6,391 bases of DNA from Deinococcus sp. (GTDB taxonomy: Bacteria; Deinococcota; Deinococci; Deinococcales; Thermaceae), in contig JAMCQK010000054.1 in the NCBI GenBank assembly GCA_023382135.1, positions 1 to 6,391 of the forward strand. The letters run 5' to 3'. A program made the position numbers and the translations under genes. Of the stretch, positions 1 through 4,822 are shown in pieces; position 1 is the stretch's first letter, and each line of letters opens with the position of its first letter. Under the pieces are notes generated by a model. It was not told where the DNA came from, did no database searches, and worked only from the letters and a program-made list of their open reading frames with translations.

Positions 1-66
1 CAACTGCAGACCTGGGATGACGTCAAGCGCCTGCGCAAGAACCAGGCTCCCAAGGAGGCAGCCTAA
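1..66 (+). CDS. rpsE: 30S ribosomal protein S5, C-terminal fragment
   Basis: Only the last 21 codons and the TAA stop (64-66) are inside the window; the reading frame is open from base 1. The tail starts with the pattern T-W-D-D-V-K-R-L-R, which resembles the end of Thermus-type S5 (helix of the C-terminal domain followed by a basic, disordered tail). S5 is a small-subunit protein at the mRNA entry/decoding region that contributes to translational fidelity. Position supports the call: S5 precedes L30 in the spc operon of nearly all bacteria, and the stop codon shares its last A with the ATG of rpmD (TAATG), implying coupled translation. The fragment is too short to recognise alone, so the call rests mostly on gene order. 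Confidence 0.85.
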   Translation, partial: QLQTWDDVKRLRKNQAPKEAA

Positions 67-251
67 TGCCCAGCCTTCGTGTAAAGCTCACCAAGAGCCC
101 CATCGGCTACCCCAAGAGCCAAAAAGACGCGTTGATGGCTCTGGGCCTTACCAAAATGCAACGCGAGCGCGAACTGCCCGATAACCCCTCCACCCGCGGC
201 CAGATCCGCAAGGTGGCCCACCTGGTTACCGTTTCCGAGGTGAAGAAATGA
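66..251 (+). CDS. rpmD: 50S ribosomal protein L30
   Basis: This 61-residue protein is the normal length for bacterial L30 (about 60). It shows the L30 fold signature: an N-terminal beta strand (L-R-V-K-L-T-K-S) followed by S-P-I-G-Y-P at residues 11-16, a helix with the A-L-x-A-L-G-L pattern at about 22-28, and the late R-G-Q-I-R-K-V-A-H-L-V strand at about 44-54. L30 binds 23S rRNA on the large subunit. The start is the ATG overlapping the rpsE stop by one base; the SD-like AAGGAGG-type stretch (about 52-58) lies inside the rpsE end. Its own TGA stop (249-251) overlaps the rplO ATG in an ATGA arrangement. This is a genuine TGA terminator, which matters for judging the internal TGA in infA. 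Nothing unusual is seen in the gene. Confidence 0.95.
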   Translation: MPSLRVKLTKSPIGYPKSQKDALMALGLTKMQRERELPDNPSTRGQIRKVAHLVTVSEVKK

Positions 252-715
252 AACTTACCGATCTGCGCCCCAAGGCTGGCTCGGTTAAACGCAAGAAGCG
301 CATAGCCAGGGGCCCTGGTTCCGGCCATGGCAAGACCGCCACGCGGGGGCACAAGGGACAGAAGTCGCGCTCGGGCGGGCTCAAAGACGCGCGCAAGTTT
401 GAAGGCGGGCGTTCCACCCTGATCATGCGCCTTCCCAAGCGGGGCATGGCGGGGCAGGTTCCGGGCGAGCTCCACCGGGTTGAATATCAGGTGGTCAACA
501 TCGGACAAATCGCCAGGCAGTTCAGCTCTGGAGAGGTAAACCCCGCGCTTCTGGCCAAAGCCGGCCTGGTTCGCCCCGGCTACCCGGTTAAGGTGCTTTC
601 AAACGGCGAGCTCTCCAAAGCGCTCTCTATTTCTGCTCATGCCTTTTCCAAGGCGGCGGCGGAAAAGATCAAGGCCGCTGGCGGCCAAGCCACGGTCATA
701 GGCCGGGAGGCCTAG
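248..715 (+). CDS. rplO: 50S ribosomal protein L15
   Basis: L15 is an early-to-middle assembly protein of the large subunit that reaches into 23S rRNA with a long basic arm. The 155 residues fit the family (about 145-155). The N-terminal 60 residues are the glycine/lysine/arginine-rich extension: R-G-P-G-S-G-H-G-K-T near 21-30, then R-G-H-K-G-Q-K-S-R-S-G-G near 33-44, the classical L15 pattern. The middle has the R-L-P-K-R-G segment (about 61-66). The C-terminal globular part has the V-K-V-L-S-N-G-E-L strand (about 113-121) and the A-H-A-F-S-K-A-A-A-E-K-I helix with the final glycine-rich strand. The ATG overlaps the rpmD stop by four bases, so coupled re-initiation is likely. The end (GGGAGG at 705-710) carries the ribosome-binding site of secY. 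No defects are seen. Confidence 0.97.
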   Translation: MKLTDLRPKAGSVKRKKRIARGPGSGHGKTATRGHKGQKSRSGGLKDARKFEGGRSTLIMRLPKRGMAGQVPGELHRVEYQVVNIGQIARQFSSGEVNPALLAKAGLVRPGYPVKVLSNGELSKALSISAHAFSKAAAEKIKAAGGQATVIGREA

Positions 716-716
716 T

Positions 717-2036
717 ATGTTGCGGGCCTTCCGCGCAGCGCTATTTATCCCCGAACTCAGGCAGAGAATCCTTTTCACTTTGCTGGTCTTGGCGGTATAC
801 CGCTTAGGGGTTTTCATCACTACCCCAGGCGTGGACACCGCGGCAATCAAACAATTTCTATCAACTACGGCTGGCGGCGCCTTAGGGATTGTCAACCTCT
901 TTTCCGGGGGCAACTTCGAGCGCTTCTCGATCTTTGCGCTTGGAATTATGCCCTACATCACGGCGGCCATCATCATGCAGCTACTGGTCACGGTGGTCCC
1001 GGCGCTGGAAAAGCTTTCCAAAGAAGGCGAAGAAGGCCGCAAGATTATCAACCAGTACACGCGCATCGCGGGTATAACACTGGGCGCCGTCCAGGCTCTT
1101 TTTCTATCCACGGCTTTCTTGGAGTCCGGCGGTGGCCAGTTTTTGGCCAATGGCTGGGCTCCTGGCTGGTTCTTCCGCTTCATCGTGATAGTGACGCAGG
1201 TGGCGGGGATCGCCATTCTGCTCTGGATGGCCGAGCGTATCACCGAGTTCGGCATCGGCAACGGCACCAGCATGGTGATTTTCGCGGGCATCGTGGTGGA
1301 CTGGCCTGCGCAGCTTTTGCGCACATTTGGCCTGGTCCGCACCGGTGAAGTCAACCTGATTGCCCTGCTCCTCTTCTTGGCCTTCATCGCAGCCGCTTTT
1401 GGTGGAATGGCGGCGGTGCAACAGTCTGAACGCCGGATTCCCGTGCAGTATGCCCGCAAACAGGTGGGACGGAAGGTGTACGGTGGCCAGGCTACCTACA
1501 TTCCTATCAAGCTGAACGCGGCTGGGGTGATTCCCATTGTCTTTGCTGCGGCCATCTTGCAGCTGCCGATATTTTTTCTTGGGGTATTTCAAGACAACGC
1601 TCTGGCCCAGTCCATTGCCAGCTTCTTTAACCCGCAGCGGGTTTCGGGTCTGCTGATTGAAATTGTGCTCATCGTCGGGTTTACCTACGTGTATACCGCT
1701 GTGCAGTTTGACCCCAAACGCATTGCGGGCGACCTGCGCGAGTACGGCGGGTTTATTCCGGGTATCCGCCCCGGCGAGCCCACCATCAAATTTTTGGAGC
1801 ATATCGTCTCCCGGCTTACGCTGTGGGGTGCTTTGTTCCTGGGGCTGGTGGCGGCGCTGCCCACGCTGTTCCAAAACCTGACCAAGATCCAAACACTGGC
1901 CTTTTCCGGCATAGGCTTGTTGATTGTGGTGGGTGTGGCGCTCGACACGCTGCGACAAATTGAATCCCAGCTGATGCTGCGCAACTACGAAGGTTTCTTG
2001 ACCAAAGGGCGGATCCGCGGCCGCGGCCGCTTCTAG
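717..2036 (+). CDS. secY: Preprotein translocase channel subunit SecY
   Basis: SecY forms the SecYEG channel in the cytoplasmic membrane for post-translational export (with SecA) and co-translational membrane insertion. Length is 439 residues, typical for the family. Ten hydrophobic segments are recognisable, starting at about 19-37. The plug/TM2 region F-S-G-G-N-F-E-R-F-S-I-F-A-L-G-I-M-P-Y-I covers about 62-81. The cytosolic K-E-G-E-E-G-R-K-I-I-N-Q-Y-T-R stretch lies at 102-116, G-I-G-N-G-T-S-M starts a helix at about 179, and the C4 loop R-R-I-P-V-Q-Y-A-R-K is at about 239-248. The C5 loop Y-G-G-F-I-P-G-I-R-P-G includes R351, corresponding to the arginine needed for SecA-driven transport in E. 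coli. The tail is short and arginine-rich. The ATG lies one base after the rplO stop with GGGAGG seven bases upstream. The final codons contain a GC-only 14-base palindrome (2017-2030). Confidence 0.98.
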   Translation: MLRAFRAALFIPELRQRILFTLLVLAVYRLGVFITTPGVDTAAIKQFLSTTAGGALGIVNLFSGGNFERFSIFALGIMPYITAAIIMQLLVTVVPALEKLSKEGEEGRKIINQYTRIAGITLGAVQALFLSTAFLESGGGQFLANGWAPGWFFRFIVIVTQVAGIAILLWMAERITEFGIGNGTSMVIFAGIVVDWPAQLLRTFGLVRTGEVNLIALLLFLAFIAAAFGGMAAVQQSERRIPVQYARKQVGRKVYGGQATYIPIKLNAAGVIPIVFAAAILQLPIFFLGVFQDNALAQSIASFFNPQRVSGLLIEIVLIVGFTYVYTAVQFDPKRIAGDLREYGGFIPGIRPGEPTIKFLEHIVSRLTLWGALFLGLVAALPTLFQNLTKIQTLAFSGIGLLIVVGVALDTLRQIESQLMLRNYEGFLTKGRIRGRGRF

Positions 2037-2044
2037 AGGACAGA

Positions 2045-2620
2045 GTGGGCGAGGCCGTGATATTTTTTGGGCCGCCGGGGGCGGGCAAGGGGACGCAGGC
2101 CTCGAGGCTTGCCTCCGAGCGCGGTTACCGCAAACTTTCCACCGGCGACATCCTGCGCGACCACGTGGCGCACGGCAGCGAGCTGGGAAGACAGGTCAAG
2201 CCCATCCTGGAAAGCGGCGGGCTGGTGCCGGACCAGCTGGTACTGGCGCTCATCCGCGAGGAACTTTCCGGCGGCAAGGCGCCCAAAGTAATTTTCGACG
2301 GCTTTCCCCGCACTTTGGCCCAGGCCCAGGCACTCGACCAGCTCCTTTCGGAAAAACAAGTGGCGCTCAAAGGCGTTTTGTTGCTCGTGGTTCCCCAACG
2401 GGAGCTTCTGAACAGGCTGGTCAAGCGCGCACAACTTGAAGGGCGCACCGACGACAATGAATCGGTCATCCAGCGCCGCCTCGAGGTCTACGAAAAGGAC
2501 ACCGCGCCCCTGGCCGACTACTACCGTGGCGCTGGCAAGCTTATGCAGATAGACGGTACCGGCACCCAGGACCAGGTCTTTGCCCGTATCCAAGGGGCGC
2601 TCAATGGCGGGGTGCGCTAG
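2045..2620 (+). CDS. adk: Adenylate kinase (short-LID form)
   Basis: Catalyses ATP + AMP = 2 ADP in the cytosol, balancing adenine nucleotides. The 191 residues contain, in order: the Walker A P-loop G-P-P-G-A-G-K-G-T at 9-17; the AMP-binding L-S-T-G-D-I-L-R at 31-38 (R38 equivalent to E. coli R36); D-G-F-P-R-T at 85-90; and a very short LID between R128 and R144 containing G-R-T-D-D-N-E at 133-139. The long LID with its zinc cysteines, seen in many Gram-positive enzymes, is absent, as I recall for the 186-residue Thermus enzyme. The start is GTG at 2045: AGAGGA at 2035-2040 sits four bases upstream and no in-frame ATG exists nearby. It follows secY by 8 nt and its TAG stop shares a G with the GTG of map. 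The secY-adk-map block is a conserved spc-operon arrangement. Confidence 0.97.
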   Translation: MGEAVIFFGPPGAGKGTQASRLASERGYRKLSTGDILRDHVAHGSELGRQVKPILESGGLVPDQLVLALIREELSGGKAPKVIFDGFPRTLAQAQALDQLLSEKQVALKGVLLLVVPQRELLNRLVKRAQLEGRTDDNESVIQRRLEVYEKDTAPLADYYRGAGKLMQIDGTGTQDQVFARIQGALNGGVR

Positions 2621-3396
2621 TGGCCATTAAGCTTAAGAGTGCCTGGGAGATTGAGCGCATGGCGGACGCGGGCCGCATGCTCACCGAGGTTTTTTCGGAG
2701 ATCGAGAAGGCCATACGCCCCGGGGTTACCACACTTGAACTCGACACCTTGGCGCGCGAGGCCACCATCTCCCGCAAGGCCAAGCCCGGCTTCCTGGGGC
2801 TTTACGGCTTTCCCTTCACCCTCTGTGTTTCCAAAAACGAGGTCGTGATCCACGGCTTCCCCGACAAGGACCCGCTGCGGGAGGGGGATCTGGTCTCCAT
2901 CGACGCGGGGCTTTTCTACCAAGGCTACGCCGCCGACATGGCCCGTACCTACATGGTGGGCAAAGTTAGTCCGGAGGCCGAAAAGCTGGTCAAGGTTACC
3001 GAGCAGGCGTTCTGGGTGGGCCTCGAGGCCATGCAGCCGGGAAAGCGCACGGGTGACATTGCCCACGCGGTCCAGAGCTACGTAGAGGGCCAGGGCCTCT
3101 GGGTGGTCCGCGAGTTCGTGGGCCACGGCCTAGGCCGCGAAATGCACGAGGACCCCCAGCTCCCCAACTTTGGCAGCCCCGGCCAGGGTCCCAGGCTGCG
3201 CCCCGGCATGACCCTGGCATTTGAGCCTATGGTTACCCTTTATCCGGCAAAAGTGGTAATATTGGAGGATGGCTGGACGGCCACTTCCGGCAAAGGAAAC
3301 CTGGCCGCCCACTACGAAAACACGGTGCTGATCACCGAATCGGGTCCCCGGCTCCTAACCGGGAGCCCGAGGGGTGTTCCCGCTGTGGTGTCTTAA
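2620..3396 (+). CDS. map: Methionine aminopeptidase, type I
   Basis: Removes the initiator methionine from nascent proteins at the ribosome when residue 2 is small. The 258-residue protein is a pita-bread-fold type I enzyme without an N-terminal extension. All expected metal-site residues are visible: D95 in S-I-D-A-G, D106 in Y-A-A-D-M-A-R-T, H169 in F-V-G-H-G-L-G, E202 in L-A-F-E-P-M and E233 in H-Y-E-N-T. The substrate-site histidines H78 (V-I-H-G-F-P) and H176 (E-M-H-E-D-P) are also present. The start is the GTG at 2620-2622 that overlaps the adk TAG by one base, giving M-A-I-K-L-K-S-A-W-E-I-E-R-M, the usual N-terminal helix. A later start would cut this helix. The C-terminal approximately 18 residues (S-G-P-R-L-L-T-G onward) look like a variable tail. 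The TAA stop overlaps the Shine-Dalgarno sequence of infA. Confidence 0.97.
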   Translation: MAIKLKSAWEIERMADAGRMLTEVFSEIEKAIRPGVTTLELDTLAREATISRKAKPGFLGLYGFPFTLCVSKNEVVIHGFPDKDPLREGDLVSIDAGLFYQGYAADMARTYMVGKVSPEAEKLVKVTEQAFWVGLEAMQPGKRTGDIAHAVQSYVEGQGLWVVREFVGHGLGREMHEDPQLPNFGSPGQGPRLRPGMTLAFEPMVTLYPAKVVILEDGWTATSGKGNLAAHYENTVLITESGPRLLTGSPRGVPAVVS

Positions 3397-3401
3397 GGAG
3401 G
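3396..3401 (+). promoter_or_regulatory. Shine-Dalgarno sequence that sets the infA start
   Basis: AGGAGG, overlapping the last base of the map TAA stop, lies five bases before TTG 3407-3409. An ATG at 3403-3405 is only one base from it and opens a different frame that stops at 3453 without resembling any known protein. Spacing therefore picks the TTG, and that frame gives M-A-K-D and leads into the IF-1 body. Confidence 0.8.
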
Positions 3402-3406
3402 AATGT

Positions 3407-3625
3407 TTGGCCAAGGACTGGGCCAGAGCGTTGTCTTGAGGGGTTATCAGTGAGTCGTTGCCCAATACTACCTTTAGGGTGCTGCTCGACTCCGGACCGG
3501 AAATCCTCGCCTACATCTCGGGCAAAATGCGCATGCACTATATCCGCATCCTTCCCGGTGACCGTGTGGTAGTAGAGATCACCCCTTACGACCCTGGACG
3601 CGGGCGAATTGTGTACCGAAAGTAG
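3407..3625 (+). CDS. infA: Translation initiation factor IF-1, interrupted by in-frame TGA at codon 11
   Basis: IF-1 binds the 30S A site during initiation and is normally essential. From TTG 3407 to TAG 3623-3625 there are exactly 72 codons, the usual IF-1 length. Codons 12-72 give an excellent OB-fold IF-1: G-V-I-S-E-S-L-P-N-T-T-F-R-V (12-25), the core L-A-Y-I-S-G-K-M-R-M-H-Y-I-R-I-L-P-G-D (34-52), and I-T-P-Y-D-P-G-R-G-R-I-V-Y-R-K at the end. Codons 1-4 read M-A-K-D, the classical start. Codons 5-10 (W-A-R-A-L-S) are atypical and codon 11 (3437-3439) is TGA. Read in the +1 frame, this stretch gives G-P-E-R-C-L-E-G, restoring the usual E-G pair. This implies an extra base upstream and one G missing from the run at 3440-3443. 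A sequencing or assembly error, a real compensated double indel or recoding are all possible. If TGA terminates, only a 10-residue peptide is made. Re-initiation at TTG 3458 would lose the first beta strand. Confidence 0.88.
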
Positions 3626-3627
3626 AC

Positions 3628-3648
3628 GCCGAAGGCTGAATGCTGAAC
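3628..3648 (+). repeat. Three tandem copies of a 7-bp repeat (GCYGAAN)
   Basis: Directly after the infA stop the spacer reads GCCGAAG, GCTGAAT, GCTGAAC: three consecutive heptamers of pattern GC(C/T)GAA(N). It occupies 21 of the 53 bases between infA and rpmJ. Since 7 is not a multiple of 3 and the stretch is intergenic, codon repetition does not explain it. Short tandem heptads occur in intergenic DNA of several bacterial groups; whether this unit recurs in this genome cannot be judged from the window. Confidence 0.6.
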
Positions 3649-3678
3649 CCCTAGGCCAGAGTGGAAGCGGAGGAACCA

Positions 3679-3792
3679 ATGAAAGTACGAGCATCGGTCA
3701 AGAAAATGTGTATCAAGTGCAAGGTGGTCCGCCGCCACGGGCGGGTTTTTGTGATCTGCGAGGAGCCCACGCATAAGCAGCGCCAAGGCTAG
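3679..3792 (+). CDS. rpmJ: 50S ribosomal protein L36, zinc-binding type
   Basis: A complete 37-codon gene followed by TAG (3790-3792), starting M-K-V-R-A-S-V-K-K-M-C. L36 is the smallest large-subunit protein and a zinc-ribbon that binds 23S rRNA. The four expected metal ligands are all present: C11 and C14 (C-I-K-C), C27 (V-I-C-E-E) and H32 (P-T-H-K), so this is the cysteine-containing (C+) form. Length and ending (K-Q-R-Q-G) match L36 of Thermus-like bacteria. GGAGG at 3669-3673 is five bases from the ATG. It lies 53 nt after infA and 49 nt before rpsM, in its standard place between infA and rpsM. No disruption is seen. Confidence 0.96.
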   Translation: MKVRASVKKMCIKCKVVRRHGRVFVICEEPTHKQRQG

Positions 3793-3819
3793 CCGCCTGA
3801 CGAGTGCAAACCGCCAGAC
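3793..3819 (+). repeat. Imperfect 9-bp direct repeat in the rpmJ-rpsM spacer
   Basis: CCGCCTGAC (3793-3801) and CCGCCAGAC (3811-3819) match at eight of nine positions, with nine bases between them, so their starts are 18 bp apart. They begin right after the rpmJ stop and fill over half of the 49-nt spacer. This could be chance or a protein-binding or duplication remnant; no promoter-like elements accompany it. Confidence 0.35.
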
Positions 3820-3841
3820 CCAAGGACGAACAGGAGGATAA

Positions 3842-4222
3842 ATGGCTCGAATTGCGGGAGTGGAAATACCCAGGAACAAGCGCGTCGATATTGCTCTTAC
3901 CTACATCTACGGGGTGGGGCTGGCGCGCGCCAAGAAAGCCCTCGAGGCCGCCGGAATCGACCCGGCCTCACGCGTGAAGGACCTTTCCGACGCCGAGGTG
4001 GTCAAGATCCGCGACCAGGTGGAAAAGGGCTACAAGACCGAGGGCGAGCTGCGGGCCGAGGTTTCGGCCAACATCAAGCGCCTGATGGATATTGGCTGCT
4101 ACCGGGGCCTGCGCCACCGCCGCGGCCTGCCTGTGCGCGGCCAGCGCACCCGCACCAACGCGCGTAGCCGCAAAGGCCCGCGCAAGACGGTTGCCGGCAG
4201 GAAGAAGGCGCCAAGGAAGTAG
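3842..4222 (+). CDS. rpsM: 30S ribosomal protein S13
   Basis: S13 sits in the 30S head, contacts the large subunit (bridges B1a/B1b) and touches the P-site tRNA with its tail. Its 126 residues match Thermus S13 in length. It begins M-A-R-I-A-G-V-E-I-P, with a helix-turn-helix-like N-terminal domain including Y-I-Y-G-V-G (about 21-26). The hallmark basic segment R-G-L-R-H-R-R-G-L-P-V-R-G-Q-R-T-R-T-N-A-R lies at about 88-108, followed by a lysine/arginine-rich tail that threads between tRNAs. AGGAGG at 3832-3837 lies four bases before the ATG, an ideal ribosome-binding site. It opens the alpha-operon part of the cluster (S13, S11, S4, RpoA). In E. coli, S4 represses this operon through a pseudoknot at the start of rpsM; I could not identify such a structure here. 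It is followed by an unusually long 202-nt gap. Confidence 0.97.
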   Translation: MARIAGVEIPRNKRVDIALTYIYGVGLARAKKALEAAGIDPASRVKDLSDAEVVKIRDQVEKGYKTEGELRAEVSANIKRLMDIGCYRGLRHRRGLPVRGQRTRTNARSRKGPRKTVAGRKKAPRK

Positions 4223-4231
4223 GCTCAAGGG

Positions 4232-4249
4232 CTTGCGTACAGATGCAAG
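4232..4249 (+). promoter_or_regulatory. Hairpin just after rpsM
   Basis: CTTGCGT (4232-4238) pairs with ATGCAAG (4243-4249): seven base pairs including one G-T wobble, closed by a four-base loop ACAG. It starts nine bases after the rpsM stop codon. There is no downstream run of T, so it is more likely an mRNA-stability or processing structure, or part of a protein-binding leader, than a terminator. Its 3' arm contains the ATG of the doubtful small frame at 4243. Confidence 0.4.
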
Positions 4250-4303
4250 GAAACAATAAACTTGGAAGGTTGTCCCATTTGGGCCAGCAGATACTCCGAA
4301 TGC

Positions 4304-4318
4304 GCGAGCAAAACTCGC
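4304..4318 (+). promoter_or_regulatory. Second hairpin in the rpsM-rpsK spacer
   Basis: A perfect five-base-pair stem, GCGAG (4304-4308) and CTCGC (4314-4318), encloses the A-rich loop CAAAA. It lies about 105 nt before the rpsK start. Together with the upstream stem it makes the gap look structured. No function can be read directly from sequence. Confidence 0.35.
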
Positions 4319-4424
4319 TTCCCGAATACCGGGGCCCCCAGATAGAACAGAAGAAACCAACCGGAGCGCCAAGCCGTGCGACCCGAAAAAGACAGTTCAA
4401 TTTGGGGTTTTAGAAAGGGAGAGT

Positions 4425-4811
4425 ATGGCCAAAGCAAGTAAAAAGAAAACCAAGCGTCACATCACCTCGGGAAAGGCGTTTATTCACTCCTCCTACAACA
4501 ACACCATCGTCACCATCACCGATGGCGATGGCAACCCAGTAACCTGGTCCTCGGGCGGGGTTATTGGCTATAAGGGAAGCCGCAAAGGCACGCCCTATGC
4601 CGCCCAGCTTGCCGCCGTGGACGCGGCCAAAAAGGCCCAGAGCGTGGGACTTACCAGCGTGGACGTGGTGGTGCGGGGCACCGGAGCGGGGCGCGAACAA
4701 GCTATTCGTGCTTTGCAGGCCTCGGGCATTCAGGTGCGTTCCATCGTGGATGATACGCCCCTGCCTCACAACGGCTGCCGGCTCCGCAAGAAGTTCCGGA
4801 AGCTGGTCTAA
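4425..4811 (+). CDS. rpsK: 30S ribosomal protein S11
   Basis: S11 is part of the 30S platform near the mRNA exit channel and the E site. The 128 residues match the family (about 129). After a lysine-rich start, the body begins with A-F-I-H-S-S-Y-N-N-T-I-V-T-I-T-D at about 18-33. It continues through the conserved K-G-S-R-K-G-T-P-Y-A-A-Q, the V-R-G-T-G-A-G-R-E-Q-A-I-R-A-L glycine/arginine segment, and the C-terminal D-D-T-P-L-P-H-N-G-C-R ending in a basic tail. N116-G117 corresponds to the Asn-Gly site that is isomerised to isoaspartate in E. coli S11. The ribosome-binding site is AAGGGAG (4415-4421), with a short three-base spacing to the ATG. The gene is separated from rpsM by a long spacer but only 11 nt from rpsD, whose ribosome-binding site overlaps its TAA stop. 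Confidence 0.97.
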   Translation: MAKASKKKTKRHITSGKAFIHSSYNNTIVTITDGDGNPVTWSSGGVIGYKGSRKGTPYAAQLAAVDAAKKAQSVGLTSVDVVVRGTGAGREQAIRALQASGIQVRSIVDDTPLPHNGCRLRKKFRKLV

Positions 4812-4822
4812 GGAGCGCGATT

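Larger units (their letters stand above)
4223..4424 (+). other. 202-nt rpsM-rpsK spacer with hairpins, possible leader
   Basis: This is by far the longest gap in the window, inside an otherwise compact operon. It holds a 7-bp stem (4232-4238 CTTGCGT with 4243-4249 ATGCAAG, one G-T pair, loop ACAG), a 5-bp perfect stem GCGAG/CTCGC (4304-4308, 4314-4318, loop CAAAA), a small CCC/GGG pairing (4274-4276, 4281-4283) and the palindrome GGGGCCCC (4331-4338). No stem is followed by a T tract, so no terminator is called, and no convincing -35/-10 pair was found. One frame is open from ATG 4243 to TAG 4413 (56 residues, net basic), but it lacks a good ribosome-binding site, uses uncommon codons (ATA, AGA, CGA) and has GC in about 32 of 56 third positions, so I do not call it a gene. 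The ribosome-binding site of rpsK (AAGGGAG, 4415-4421) closes the gap. Confidence 0.5.

Noticed and set aside
1104..1958. A 284-codon minus-strand open frame within secY.
   Set aside because: It is the reverse shadow of a clear SecY gene and its translation is rich in His/Gln/Arg without any recognisable domain.
2023..2038. GCGGCCGCTTCTAGAG equals the NotI-XbaI core of the synthetic BioBrick prefix, suggesting vector sequence.
   Set aside because: It falls in frame at the SecY C-terminus (R-G-R-F-stop) and flows directly into the adk ribosome-binding site and gene. The EcoRI part of the prefix is absent and both flanks are normal operon sequence, so coincidence is the better explanation.
3403..3453. 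A 16-codon peptide from ATG 3403 upstream of and overlapping infA, as a leader peptide.
   Set aside because: The ATG is one base from the Shine-Dalgarno sequence, too close for efficient initiation, and the peptide has no recognisable leader features.
4270..4300. TTGTCC (4270) and TACTCC (4292) as a sigma-70 type promoter before rpsK.
   Set aside because: The -10 match is poor (only the first two bases fit), so it is not supported beyond chance.
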